Part shown: piece by piece, positions 9,330 through 18,799 of the stretch
How the letters are laid out: every line of letters starts with the position of its first letter
How positions within the stretch are numbered: the stretch's first letter is position 1
From: Porticoccus hydrocarbonoclasticus MCTG13d
Lineage (GTDB): Bacteria; Pseudomonadota; Gammaproteobacteria; Pseudomonadales; Porticoccaceae
Assembly: GCF_000744735.1 (NCBI RefSeq)
Contig: NZ_JQMM01000001.1
Coordinates: forward strand, 496,001 to 560,000
DNA: 64,000 nt
Direction of reading: 5' to 3'
Translations under genes and position numbers: made by a program
Notes under the pieces: generated by a model
What the model saw: the letters and a program-made list of their open reading frames with translations, nothing else
Told to the model about the DNA's origin: nothing
Databases searched by the model: none

Positions 9330-11300
9330 ATGAGTTATGAACCTTCCCTTAAGGGGTCCACTGCCGTTTCGCACCCGACGCGGGTTGCTTCTGCACGCGA
9401 GAAGCTTCTGACAGACGGCAACCTGCCGGACAATACCGTTCGATCTGTCATTGAGGCTTCCTGGCAGCGTTGCGTGACAAGTCAGGTTGATCCGCTAATT
9501 GCAAAACGGGCACTGGAGCTCAGCGGTGAAGAACTGACGGGAATCAGACGACAGCACCGAGAACTGCTCTCTGCATCCGAAATCATCATGCGCGAGGCCA
9601 AAGAACTACTGGCAGAATCAGGCACCATCATGCACCTTGTGACGCCCTCCGGAATGATACTGGATTACGAAGGAGATCCCGACACACTGGAACTGGCCAA
9701 TAATTACAGCTTAATCCCGGGTGCCAACTGGAACGAGCAGGCAGCGGGAACAAACGCTATTGGCACTGCATTGAACATTGGCGCACCTGTACAGGTTCAC
9801 GCATTTGAGCATTTCTGTGAAAACATCAGCCGCTGGACTTGCTCTGCGGCAGTTATTCGTGACCCGTTCGAGAAACGCTTGCTTGGTGCACTGAATATTT
9901 CAGGTTTGAAAAACACATTGCATGATTACTGCCTGGCACTGGCCATTTCCGGTGCTCGCAGAATTGAAGGTCAGTTTGCACAACTGAAACTTGCGAAGAG
10001 AGATCTTTTACTCGGCACAACCATTGATCATTTTGCCTCTTCAGGAAATGACGGCGTACTACTATTTGATATGGACGGCAAATTGGTTCGCACCAACACT
10101 ATGGCAGACAAGGTTCTGGCAGCCAGGGGTATAAGAATCAATTTGACGCCATATAACCCTATTCTGACACTCAACAGTGAGGGGGCGTTCACCCCCGAAC
10201 AGGATACTGCACTCAATCAGATAGACCAGCAATGGGTTCAGCCCGTCACCCACCAGGGGGAGCAAATTGGTTACCTGGCCGTCATTCCACTCCCCGCCCG
10301 CTCGTCACAGAGAGTATCAGGCAACCCGACCACCATTCCACCCCCCTCCAAGTCCACCGGTTTTTTCCGTCTGGTAGGACAGAGCGCTCCTTTCCTGAAA
10401 GCAGTTCAACAAGCGAAGCGGGTTGCCAAAGCACCCATTCCCGTTCTACTTCAGGGAGAAACGGGGGTTGGCAAGGAGCTCTTTGCCAGGGCTATGCACG
10501 AAGAGGGTCCATCTAACACAGGTGAGTTTGTTGCGCTCAACTGTGGCGGGCTGTCCAGGGATCTGCTGGCAAGCGAACTGTTTGGACACATAGAAGGCGC
10601 TTTCACCGGTGCCCGGCGCGGCGGCATGATTGGCAAAATAGAAGCCGCTAACGGCGGCACACTGTTTCTGGATGAGATAGGCGAGATGCCCTTCGACCTC
10701 CAACCAATGTTTCTCCGGGTGCTCCAAGAATCAGAAATCTGCCGGGTAGGCGATACCAGACCGCGCAAGGTCAACTTCAGGCTAATCGCCGCCACCAACC
10801 GGGATCTGGCTCAGGAAGTGGCAGAAGGTCGCTTCAGGATGGATCTTTACTACCGAATCTCGTCAATGACACTGACGGTGCCGCCATTGCGGGAGCGAAC
10901 CGGAGATGTCTCACTGCTCGCTCACAATATTTTCGCCCACCTGCTGGAACAGCATTCTGGCGACCAGAAACGACTCAGCAAGCCATTGCTCGATCTACTC
11001 GAAAAGCATAGTTGGCCGGGCAATATTCGCGAACTGGGCAACCTGATTACCGCCGCTTTCTTTCTCTCCGACCGGGAGGAACTGGGGCCAGAAGATCTCC
11101 CCAAAGATTTCCTCGCCGCCAATCTGGAGGGTCATGAAGGCGAAGAAGTGGCCAACCCCCTGGATTTTGCCGAAAAAGAGGTGATTATCCGGTCCATCCG
11201 TGAACAGGGTGGCAACCTGACAAAGGTGGCCAAACAGCTGAACATTGCGAAAAGCACTCTGTATATCAAACTGAAAAAATACAATATCAAGCGCACCTGA
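9330..11300 (+). CDS. acxR: Sigma-54-dependent activator of acetone carboxylase
   Basis: This is an AcoR/AcxR-type enhancer-binding protein of 656 residues. It has an N-terminal GAF-type sensor part (about residues 40-220), a PAS-like segment (about 225-320), an AAA+ domain with Walker A GETGVGKE near 376, the sigma-54 contact loop GAFTGA near 423 and Walker B GGTLFLDEIGEM near 442, and a Fis-type helix-turn-helix at the C-terminus (about 620-656). It is divergent from acxABC, whose promoter is a sigma-54 site. I infer that it senses acetone or a related alcohol or ketone and switches the operon on. Confidence 0.93.
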   Translation: MSYEPSLKGSTAVSHPTRVASAREKLLTDGNLPDNTVRSVIEASWQRCVTSQVDPLIAKRALELSGEELTGIRRQHRELLSASEIIMREAKELLAESGTIMHLVTPSGMILDYEGDPDTLELANNYSLIPGANWNEQAAGTNAIGTALNIGAPVQVHAFEHFCENISRWTCSAAVIRDPFEKRLLGALNISGLKNTLHDYCLALAISGARRIEGQFAQLKLAKRDLLLGTTIDHFASSGNDGVLLFDMDGKLVRTNTMADKVLAARGIRINLTPYNPILTLNSEGAFTPEQDTALNQIDQQWVQPVTHQGEQIGYLAVIPLPARSSQRVSGNPTTIPPPSKSTGFFRLVGQSAPFLKAVQQAKRVAKAPIPVLLQGETGVGKELFARAMHEEGPSNTGEFVALNCGGLSRDLLASELFGHIEGAFTGARRGGMIGKIEAANGGTLFLDEIGEMPFDLQPMFLRVLQESEICRVGDTRPRKVNFRLIAATNRDLAQEVAEGRFRMDLYYRISSMTLTVPPLRERTGDVSLLAHNIFAHLLEQHSGDQKRLSKPLLDLLEKHSWPGNIRELGNLITAAFFLSDREELGPEDLPKDFLAANLEGHEGEEVANPLDFAEKEVIIRSIREQGGNLTKVAKQLNIAKSTLYIKLKKYNIKRT

Positions 11301-11375
11301 ATAACCTTTTCACAGACACTATGTGAAAACCCCTGCCACTTTTGGCAAGGCCCATTAAAGCGCAAAGAGGTCAGC

Positions 11376-11846
11376 TTATCTGACACCGACATCCTCAAAG
11401 GAAAACTCTCTGGCTACCCTTAGTGTGCGGGTAGCCAGCTGAACCTCTTTGAGAAACAACATCAGTGCGAGAATCAACAATACCAGCGCCAACACAAAGA
11501 ACCCGATAATCAGACCACCTATGTGCAACTGCCAGAAGCCGCCCACAAACAGGCTGACAATTAATATACAGACCAGCAATCCGGCTGCTGTGCAAAGCCC
11601 AATAGACCAGTTGGTGACTTTAGTCCTGCGCCAAAGAAACTTAAGCTCCTGCTGACAAATCGCTTTCTGTTCAGGGTCACTCAGACGGAGCTCACGCTGA
11701 CCCACCACCCTCGCGCGATCAACAATTCGCCCTAGCCGACCGGATATGACATTGAGAAAGCCCGCTATGCCTGCCAGCAGGAATACCGGCGCAACCGCCA
11801 GTTGAATAACCAATGCCAGATCAGTGACCTCAATCATCGAATTCAT
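11376..11846 (-). CDS. DUF2721 family membrane protein
   Basis: The 156-residue protein fits the DUF2721 family, whose function is not known. It has an N-terminal hydrophobic segment (residues 8-30), a basic cytosolic stretch containing GRLGRIVDRAR, and two or three further membrane segments (about 78-135). It starts 2 bases after the stop of the RND pump gene on the same strand, so it is the third gene of that operon. Its role in the pump system is unproven. The gene ends tail to tail with acxR, with 75 bases between that hold two weak inverted repeats (11307-11329 and 11334-11347). Confidence 0.8.
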   Translation of the reverse strand: MNSMIEVTDLALVIQLAVAPVFLLAGIAGFLNVISGRLGRIVDRARVVGQRELRLSDPEQKAICQQELKFLWRRTKVTNWSIGLCTAAGLLVCILIVSLFVGGFWQLHIGGLIIGFFVLALVLLILALMLFLKEVQLATRTLRVAREFSFEDVGVR

Positions 11847-11848
11847 TT

Positions 11849-14800
11849 TTACTCGCTCCTCGCGATCGGTTGCTGACCCACGCTGAAATACGCCCTGATA
11901 CGTTCACCCGTGATATAGATCGAGGGCACCAGCAGCAGAGTGACAAAAGTGGCCAACAAAACACCAAAAGCCAATGAAATTACCATGGGTATCAGGAATT
12001 GAGCCTGGGCACTGCGCTCAAACAGTATCGGTGTCAGGCCAAAAAACGTAGTCAGTGATGTCAGCACGATTGGTCGGAACCGGTCCCTGGCGCCCTGAAC
12101 AACCGCATCCACTGCATGCCATCCCTCTTTTTTCAACTGATTGATGCGATCAATCAGCACAAGATTATCATTGACCACCACCCCGGCGGCGGCCAGCACT
12201 CCCATCATTGAGGGCATGCTGATTTCCTTGCCGAACAACAGGTGGCCAATAATGGCTCCGGCAATACCAAACGGTACAGCGCTGAGCACAATAACCGGCT
12301 GCCAGTATGAGCGGAACTCCACGGCGAGCAAGGTATAAATGGCCAATAATGCCAGCGCCATCATCTGTAAAAAGCCTATTTCAAAGGCTTTTTGATCTTT
12401 CTGTGCGCCGTCAATTTCCAGCGTTAATCCCGGGAACTTCTTCACTAGCTCGGACCAGTGGTCCCGCATAAACACTGCCACGATCTCATCGGCAGACGCG
12501 GCCCCACTAACCAGCTCACCTTCTATCTCGACCATTCGCTTGCGATCACGGCGCTTGATCTCGGTATACCCCGGCACAAACGTGATATCCGCCACAGCAT
12601 TGAAAGGCAACTCACGACCATCATCCGTCCGGATACGCAACTCATCCAGTGACGATACCCGGGCTCGCTCCGCTTCAGGATAACGAACCATGACTTTGAC
12701 ATCCTCCCGCTCCCGTGGAATACGCTGAGCCTCGACACCATAAAATGCATTGCGCAACTGTCCGGCAATATCACTCAAACCGATTCCGAGCGTGTCCGCA
12801 TTGTCTTTAAGACTGATTTCGATTTCTTTGCTCGCTGTACGAAAAGAACTGGAGACATTGAAGACCCCGGGGTAATCCAGCAGCAGGGACTCAATTTCCA
12901 CTGAAGCCAAACGCAACTCATCAATCTGCTTGCCCCTGAGAAGCAAGTTGATCTCCTTGGGCCGCCCCATCAGGGTATATTCAACCCGGTAGTCCTCGAC
13001 ATTTTCAACAGTCCCGATATGTTTCTGCCAGAGCCCAGCCACGGCCTTTGACGAAATCGAGCGGGTTTCGTTACTGGATAACTCCAGAACAACCGAGACG
13101 ATGTTTTCCCGGCTTTCGGCATAGTGATTTTCAATGACCGAGCGCCCATCCTCGCCAATCAACAGAGGCTCCTGCTTTAACCCCTCTACGCCCTCTTCTA
13201 TCTGTCGCATAACGGCCAGAGAGCGATCGAAACTGATACCTTCCCGCAGCTCGGCTGATGCCCGCAGGTACTCCCCCTCAACCACCGGGAAAAAAGCGAC
13301 GCGCAACCAACCGGTAAAGAAAACCCCCAGTATGACAATCAGTACCGCCAGAAACAGCGCCATGGTAATACCGCTGTGACGCAGGCAACTTTCCAGCGCC
13401 GGCCGGAACTGATGATCCGCAAACTGCTTCATCCACCGGGAAGCCCCGTTTCTCGCCCTCTGCAACCATTTTGCAAACAGCCATGTGGCCTCTTTCTCGG
13501 GTTTCAGATGGCGCAGGTGAGCCGGCAAAATCAGGAAGGACTCCAGCAGCGAAAATGTCAGCGCAATAATCGCCACCTTGGGCATTTCTGCCATCAGCTT
13601 GCTGGAATCACCAGGTAACAGCAGCATCGGCACAAACACAATGATCGTGGTCAAAACAGCAAAAGTGACCGGCTTTGAAACCGCCAGGGCCCCCAGCGAA
13701 GCACTGTCATTGCCGCTCAGACCGCGCTCGTGATGCGAGTAGATACTTTCACCCACCACAATGGCGTCATCCACCACGATGCCAAGAATGAGCAGAAAGG
13801 CAAATAACGAGACAATATTGACGCTAATCCCCAGGTAGGGCATTAACCACAGAGTACCCACGTAGGAAATACCTATTCCCGCAGCCACCCAAAAAGCCAG
13901 TGCCGGACGCAAGAAAAGCACCAGCAGACCGAACACCAGCAATAGTCCGCCGAGTGCATTTTTTGACAGCAGATCAATTCGACTGCCTAGGTATACTGAC
14001 AAATCGCGCCAAACCACCAATTCGACACCAGGCTGAAGACTGGGCAACTTCTCCGCAACATAGGCTCTGACGGCCTCAGAGGAAGCCACAACATCGGGAT
14101 TGCGGGTATTGAAAAGGTTGATAAATACAGCGGGCTTGCCATTGAATATGGACATCAGATCCTGCTCTGCAAAACCGTCGTTAATACGGGCAATATCACC
14201 CAGCAGAACCTGTGTACCATCGGTATCCCGCAAGACCACAATGCGCTCAAAATCTTCCCGCTGGTAGGCCTGCCCCCGGGTCTGCAGGACAATGTCGCCC
14301 GCTTGCTCACGCACTTCACCGGCGGGCAAATTGACCGATGAACGCCGGATGGCGGCAACAATGTCCTCGAACGTCAGCTGGTAACGGCGCAGTGTTTCCT
14401 CGGATATTTCCACAGCGACCTCTTCAGGCCGCGTGCCACCTATTTCCGCCAGAGTGACACCAGATAACCCGATGACCTCATCGCGGATGGACTCAGCAAG
14501 TCGTTTGAGGTCGTCTTCCGCCATCGGCCCTGCCAGAGCCAGGCTGAGAATCTGGGTTCTTGCCAACACCTCTTTGATCAGTGGTCGCTCGGAATCCACT
14601 GGTAAGGTATTAATGGCGTCTACCCGTGATTTCACATCATTGAGCAACTTCTGGGTGTCGTGACCGTCGGCCACTTCTATCTCAATCCGCCCCATGCCCT
14701 GATAGGCAAACGAGCGCAGCTCCTCAATACCATCCAGATCATGCACCTGCTCTTCGATGCGGATACAGATCTGCTCTTCAACCTCCCGCGGCCCGGCACC

Positions 14801-14971
14801 CGGGTAGGGCACCTCGACCTGAACCACGTCCCTCGGTATTTTCGGAAACATTTCCTTGTCGAGGTCCGGCAAACTCGTCAGGCCACCCACCAGCACCATT
14901 AACATTAACAAATTGGCCGCAATGGGATTGCTGACCCACCAATGAATCAACCCCCGACCTGACGTGCTCAT
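11849..14971 (-). CDS. RND efflux pump inner-membrane permease
   Basis: This 1040-residue protein is a proton-driven resistance-nodulation-division transporter of the AcrB/MexB type. It has the usual 12 membrane segments in two halves, each with a large periplasmic loop. The TM4 proton relay GIVVDDAIVVGES is present near residue 400. In the second half, where AcrB has a lysine in TM10, this protein has VVNDNLVLIDR, which places it in the subgroup close to ABC-like and multidrug RND pumps lacking that lysine. The start overlaps the adaptor gene by 4 bases (ATGA). No outer-membrane channel gene is adjacent, so a TolC-type protein is presumably shared. The substrate cannot be told from sequence. 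Confidence 0.93.
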   Translation of the reverse strand: MSTSGRGLIHWWVSNPIAANLLMLMVLVGGLTSLPDLDKEMFPKIPRDVVQVEVPYPGAGPREVEEQICIRIEEQVHDLDGIEELRSFAYQGMGRIEIEVADGHDTQKLLNDVKSRVDAINTLPVDSERPLIKEVLARTQILSLALAGPMAEDDLKRLAESIRDEVIGLSGVTLAEIGGTRPEEVAVEISEETLRRYQLTFEDIVAAIRRSSVNLPAGEVREQAGDIVLQTRGQAYQREDFERIVVLRDTDGTQVLLGDIARINDGFAEQDLMSIFNGKPAVFINLFNTRNPDVVASSEAVRAYVAEKLPSLQPGVELVVWRDLSVYLGSRIDLLSKNALGGLLLVFGLLVLFLRPALAFWVAAGIGISYVGTLWLMPYLGISVNIVSLFAFLLILGIVVDDAIVVGESIYSHHERGLSGNDSASLGALAVSKPVTFAVLTTIIVFVPMLLLPGDSSKLMAEMPKVAIIALTFSLLESFLILPAHLRHLKPEKEATWLFAKWLQRARNGASRWMKQFADHQFRPALESCLRHSGITMALFLAVLIVILGVFFTGWLRVAFFPVVEGEYLRASAELREGISFDRSLAVMRQIEEGVEGLKQEPLLIGEDGRSVIENHYAESRENIVSVVLELSSNETRSISSKAVAGLWQKHIGTVENVEDYRVEYTLMGRPKEINLLLRGKQIDELRLASVEIESLLLDYPGVFNVSSSFRTASKEIEISLKDNADTLGIGLSDIAGQLRNAFYGVEAQRIPREREDVKVMVRYPEAERARVSSLDELRIRTDDGRELPFNAVADITFVPGYTEIKRRDRKRMVEIEGELVSGAASADEIVAVFMRDHWSELVKKFPGLTLEIDGAQKDQKAFEIGFLQMMALALLAIYTLLAVEFRSYWQPVIVLSAVPFGIAGAIIGHLLFGKEISMPSMMGVLAAAGVVVNDNLVLIDRINQLKKEGWHAVDAVVQGARDRFRPIVLTSLTTFFGLTPILFERSAQAQFLIPMVISLAFGVLLATFVTLLLVPSIYITGERIRAYFSVGQQPIARSE

Positions 14972-16122
14972 AGGAGGTCCGGCGCCGACAGAAGCACTGG
15001 AGACACCTTCATCCCCTCAACCACATAACCCGGCCTCTCCAGTAGGATCAGCTGCCCCTCCGGGATACCCGTGATCAACAGGCTTTCCTCTAATACCTGC
15101 AGTACTCGAACAGAGACCGTATGCAACCGGTTTTCTTCATCCAGCACGAGCAGTTGGTCTTTCTCATACAGGGCTTGGCGAGGCACACTAACCACTGCAT
15201 CAAAGGAGCGACCCACTACTTCTGCGTTGACAAACAGACCCGCCACCAAGGGCGGCGAATACTGATAGGGATTGGTTATCTCGACAATCCCGTAAATGAC
15301 CCGGGTTCGCGTATCAATGGTGGCGTCTGTGCGCACCAGCAGGCCAGGCCAGTCGGCCTGCTGCCCATCAAACCTCGCCGACAGTGTCACCTGAAGCGGG
15401 TTGTCGGCTTCGGGCCGGAGCGGCAGATTCAAACGCGACGCCTGACTCGCCGTTAATGGCAGGCGTACCTCCATGGTATGTGTCGCGAAAATCTCTGCCA
15501 CCAGCATGCCGGAACTCACATACTGTCCGCGGTTCACCTGTGTCTGACGTATCAGGCCATCAAAGGGTGCAACAATCGTCGTACGCTCCAGATTGATACG
15601 GGCCTGCTCGAGATCCGCCCTGGCCCCAGCAAGGGCAGCTTCTGCCGCCTTTAACTGTGGCTCACGTAGAAACAATGCGTTGCCTTCTCTATTACCCAAA
15701 TCCCGCCACTCTCGCTTTGCCTGCCTGGCTTGTCCTCGCTCCATGGCAAGGGTTTTCTCAGCCTCGGCAACCCGTGATGATGCCCGGATGACTTCAATAT
15801 CGTAGTCTCTGGCATCCAGTTGCAGCAGCACTTCGCCTTCACTGAAAAAACCACCATCGACAAAATTTGGTGAAACAGACAGCACCTGTCCCGCAACCTG
15901 GGTAGCCAGCGCCACTTCAACCTTGGGCTGAACCGTGCCCTGGGTCAGCACACTGACCTGGCGGCGCGCCGGAATGGCTGTCATAGCGGAAATTTCCGGC
16001 GGCGCCGGTTCCGCCCGGGGCTGTTGGGCTGGCTCAGGCCTGATTCCGGCCAATACGACCACTACCAGAATAGCCACCAGCACAATCGTCAGGGGGACAA
16101 GCGCTCTTTTTAATTGACCCAT
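14968..16122 (-). CDS. RND efflux periplasmic adaptor (membrane fusion protein)
   Basis: The adaptor joins the inner-membrane pump to an outer-membrane channel. The 384-residue protein has an N-terminal membrane anchor (about residues 8-28), a proline-rich spacer, a biotinyl-lipoyl-like half (ATQVAGQVLSV), an alpha-helical hairpin rich in Ala, Glu and Arg (about 110-185), the second lipoyl half (IVAPFDGLI) and a beta-barrel. It has no lipobox cysteine, so it is anchored by the membrane helix. It is the first gene of a three-gene operon with the pump and DUF2721 protein. The 210 bases upstream to the next divergent gene show no clear operator. Confidence 0.92.
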   Translation of the reverse strand: MGQLKRALVPLTIVLVAILVVVVLAGIRPEPAQQPRAEPAPPEISAMTAIPARRQVSVLTQGTVQPKVEVALATQVAGQVLSVSPNFVDGGFFSEGEVLLQLDARDYDIEVIRASSRVAEAEKTLAMERGQARQAKREWRDLGNREGNALFLREPQLKAAEAALAGARADLEQARINLERTTIVAPFDGLIRQTQVNRGQYVSSGMLVAEIFATHTMEVRLPLTASQASRLNLPLRPEADNPLQVTLSARFDGQQADWPGLLVRTDATIDTRTRVIYGIVEITNPYQYSPPLVAGLFVNAEVVGRSFDAVVSVPRQALYEKDQLLVLDEENRLHTVSVRVLQVLEESLLITGIPEGQLILLERPGYVVEGMKVSPVLLSAPDLL

Positions 16123-16344
16123 AGTCTGTTGATTATCCTTCTAATTGGGGGAAGTGACATTATCACAGGATCACGTGATATCCCGGCCCTTGCAGCAATC
16201 AAACTGGCGGTAATCTGCAAAAAATACGAATCTCACCTCAAAACAGTTGCTGTCATCAAAGCTTCTTCAATATGCCATGCCCCCGTCATCTGAGGCCACT
16301 AAGTTTCCAACAAAGCTCTGTAATCAGGAACTGTGAGGCCAGCT

Positions 16345-17151
16345 ATGCACTATAACGCCATATGGCTATCGGACATTCATTTGGGCTATCGGGACTGCAA
16401 GGCAAATTTCTTGCTGGATTTCCTCAATAAAACTCACACTAACCGGCTTTACTTGGTAGGTGATGTGGTCGATTTGTGGGCAATGAAACGCTCTTTTCTC
16501 TGGCCACCCAGTCATCACGAGGTATTGCGCAAAATCATCGATCTGGCGAATAACGGCACCCGGGTGATTTATATACCGGGCAATCACGATGATCTGATGA
16601 GAGAAGTGGCTGGCACCGTGCTTCTCAATATCGAGATTCACCAGCAATTTGTCCACACCACCCACGAGGGCAAAAAATTACTCTTGCTGCACGGTGATGA
16701 GTTCGATCATGCTGTGCTGTGCAGCCGGTTTGCGCGTCTGGCAGGCGACGCCGGCTACAGCCTGCTGCTACATTTTAACCGCTGGAGCAACGCCTTGAGA
16801 CGCTGTTGGGGGCTGCCTTACTGGTCGCTCGCTCAGTACGTGAAGAACCGGGTCAGAAATGCCCGTGCGGCCATAATCGCTTTTGAAGAAGCAGCGGCCA
16901 AGGAAGCCGTTCGTCAGGAAGCAGACGGTATTGTCTGCGGGCACATCCACCAACCAGAAATCCGAACGATCGATGGGATTCTCTATTGCAATGATGGCGA
17001 TTGGGTGGAGAGCTGCACGGCATTGGTCGAACATCGCCAGGGCAAGCTCGAGCTGCTTCACTGGGGCGACCTGCAACAGGCGATCAAATGCGATCAGGCA
17101 GCCAATGACAGTACGATCAGCGCACCGTATTCACTACCGCGGCTCTCCTGA
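16345..17151 (+). CDS. UDP-2,3-diacylglucosamine pyrophosphatase-like metallophosphoesterase
   Basis: The protein has the calcineurin-type metal motifs in order: LSDIHLGY (about residues 7-14), VGDVVDLW (about 37-44), PGNHDD (about 76-81), LLHGDEFDH and GHIHQPE. This set is typical of the LpxH/LpxH2 group, which removes UMP from UDP-diacylglucosamine in lipid A synthesis. At 268 residues it is longer than classical LpxH (about 240), so it may be the second, LpxH2-like type with another substrate. The frame can start at a GTG at 16333, but the ATG at 16345 has a GAGG site 6 bases upstream and gives the usual N-terminus. It is convergent with ugd. Confidence 0.85.
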   Translation: MHYNAIWLSDIHLGYRDCKANFLLDFLNKTHTNRLYLVGDVVDLWAMKRSFLWPPSHHEVLRKIIDLANNGTRVIYIPGNHDDLMREVAGTVLLNIEIHQQFVHTTHEGKKLLLLHGDEFDHAVLCSRFARLAGDAGYSLLLHFNRWSNALRRCWGLPYWSLAQYVKNRVRNARAAIIAFEEAAAKEAVRQEADGIVCGHIHQPEIRTIDGILYCNDGDWVESCTALVEHRQGKLELLHWGDLQQAIKCDQAANDSTISAPYSLPRLS

Positions 17152-17172
17152 AGGACAACGGCCTCAGGCCAA

Positions 17173-18570
17173 TCAGGTCACTGACTCCGCCAGCGTATTG
17201 CACGCCCCAATCACTGCAGGGCCACTGTTGCCCCCCTGTTTCACGACACCCGTCCGCCCCATCGCCAGGTAATCAAAACCGGCTTCGGCAACCCGCCTGG
17301 GATCAAACAGGTTGCGGCCATCAACAATTAAGGGTCGCTTCATTTTCTCGGCAAGCGCTGCAAAGTCAGGGGCCCAGAAGTGCTTCCATTCTGTACAGAT
17401 CACCAATCCATCAGCACCCTTCGCCGCAGACTCTTTGGTGCCTGCCAACACCAGATCGTCGCGATCGCCGTAGATGCGCTGACACTCCTCCATGGCGCGT
17501 GGGTCATATGCCTGCACCAGGGCGCCATGCTGCCAGAGAGACTCCAATAGCACCCTGCTCGGGGCCTCGCGCATATCGTCGGTTCGAGGCTTGAATGCCA
17601 GCCCCCACACGGCAATGGTTTTCCCCTTCAGGTCACCATTAAAGTAATGGTAGAGCTTCTGAAACAGCCGCTGTTTCTGTTCGCTATTGACCTGCTGTAC
17701 CGCCGACAGCAGGGGGGTGAGGTAACCCACCTTTTCAGCCGTCACCTGCAGGGCACGCACATCCTTTGGAAAACAGGAGCCCCCGTAACCACAACCAGGG
17801 TAAATAAAATGGTAGCCAATGCGGGGGTCCGCACCGATGCCCAGACGAACTTTTTCGATATCGGCACCCAGGTATTCGGCGAGATTCGCTATCTCATTGA
17901 TAAAACTGATTTTGGTGGCCAACATCGCATTTGCTGCGTATTTGGTCAGCTCCGCTGAGCGAACGTCCATGACCATCAACTTTTCATGATTTCGGTTAAA
18001 CGGTGCATAAAGCTCCCGCATAATGCCGGTGGCGCGTTCGGAACCAGTGCCAAGTACAATCCGGTCCGGCTTCATAAAATCACCGATGGCTGCACCTTCT
18101 TTCAGAAACTCGGGGTTTGAGACCACGTCAAAGGGTATATCGAGCGCACGATGATGGAGCTTCTTTTCAATCAGGGCCCTCACTTTATCGGCTGTGCCCA
18201 CAGGCACCGTGGATTTATTAACAATCACGGCAGAGTCCTGCAGATACTGGCCAATGGTGTCTGCCACTGACAGGACATGTCGGGTATCCGCCTCACCATC
18301 TTCATCACAGGGCGTGCCCACGGCGATAAAAATCACTTCGCCATGGGTAACGGCTTCGGCGACGTCGGTCGTAAACACCAACGATCCCTGCCGCTGTGTT
18401 TCTACCAGATAGTCCTCAAGACCGGGTTCAAAAATAGGGGCTATCCCTCGACGCAACGCATTTATTTTCAGTGCATCCTGATCAATACAGGAAACCTGAT
18501 GGCCAACATGGGCAAGACACACACTGGTCACCAATCCCACATAGCCTCCACCAAATACTGTCACTCTCAT
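17173..18570 (-). CDS. ugd: UDP-glucose 6-dehydrogenase
   Basis: The enzyme oxidises UDP-glucose to UDP-glucuronate with two NAD, a precursor of surface polysaccharides. The N-terminal Rossmann motif is VTVFGGGYVGLV, and the catalytic cysteine lies in GYGGSCFPKD near residue 264. The C-terminal UDP-binding domain is complete, and the length (465) is normal. I choose the ATG at 18570, since the family starts at MR-V-x-V-F-G; GTG codons at 18579 and 18585 are in frame and cannot be excluded. It has no polysaccharide cluster beside it, so its product may feed several pathways. Confidence 0.94.
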   Translation of the reverse strand: MRVTVFGGGYVGLVTSVCLAHVGHQVSCIDQDALKINALRRGIAPIFEPGLEDYLVETQRQGSLVFTTDVAEAVTHGEVIFIAVGTPCDEDGEADTRHVLSVADTIGQYLQDSAVIVNKSTVPVGTADKVRALIEKKLHHRALDIPFDVVSNPEFLKEGAAIGDFMKPDRIVLGTGSERATGIMRELYAPFNRNHEKLMVMDVRSAELTKYAANAMLATKISFINEIANLAEYLGADIEKVRLGIGADPRIGYHFIYPGCGYGGSCFPKDVRALQVTAEKVGYLTPLLSAVQQVNSEQKQRLFQKLYHYFNGDLKGKTIAVWGLAFKPRTDDMREAPSRVLLESLWQHGALVQAYDPRAMEECQRIYGDRDDLVLAGTKESAAKGADGLVICTEWKHFWAPDFAALAEKMKRPLIVDGRNLFDPRRVAEAGFDYLAMGRTGVVKQGGNSGPAVIGACNTLAESVT

Positions 18571-18799
18571 TCCACTCACACTCACCCTGTCATTTGAGTG
18601 AATTCATGGTGTGACTGTGGCATGACAGCCTTATGGCACTTTTTTAGGGATTTTGTGACAGCCCAATGGTCTCTTGCAATGGCGGCAATTCAGTTACACT
18701 TAGCTGACCGGAAATCATCAACTTTCAACCCTTTGCTCTGCAGGGTGCTACTTGCCCGGGAAGACAAAAACACGATTTTTGCCTGATAAGGAATTTAAC

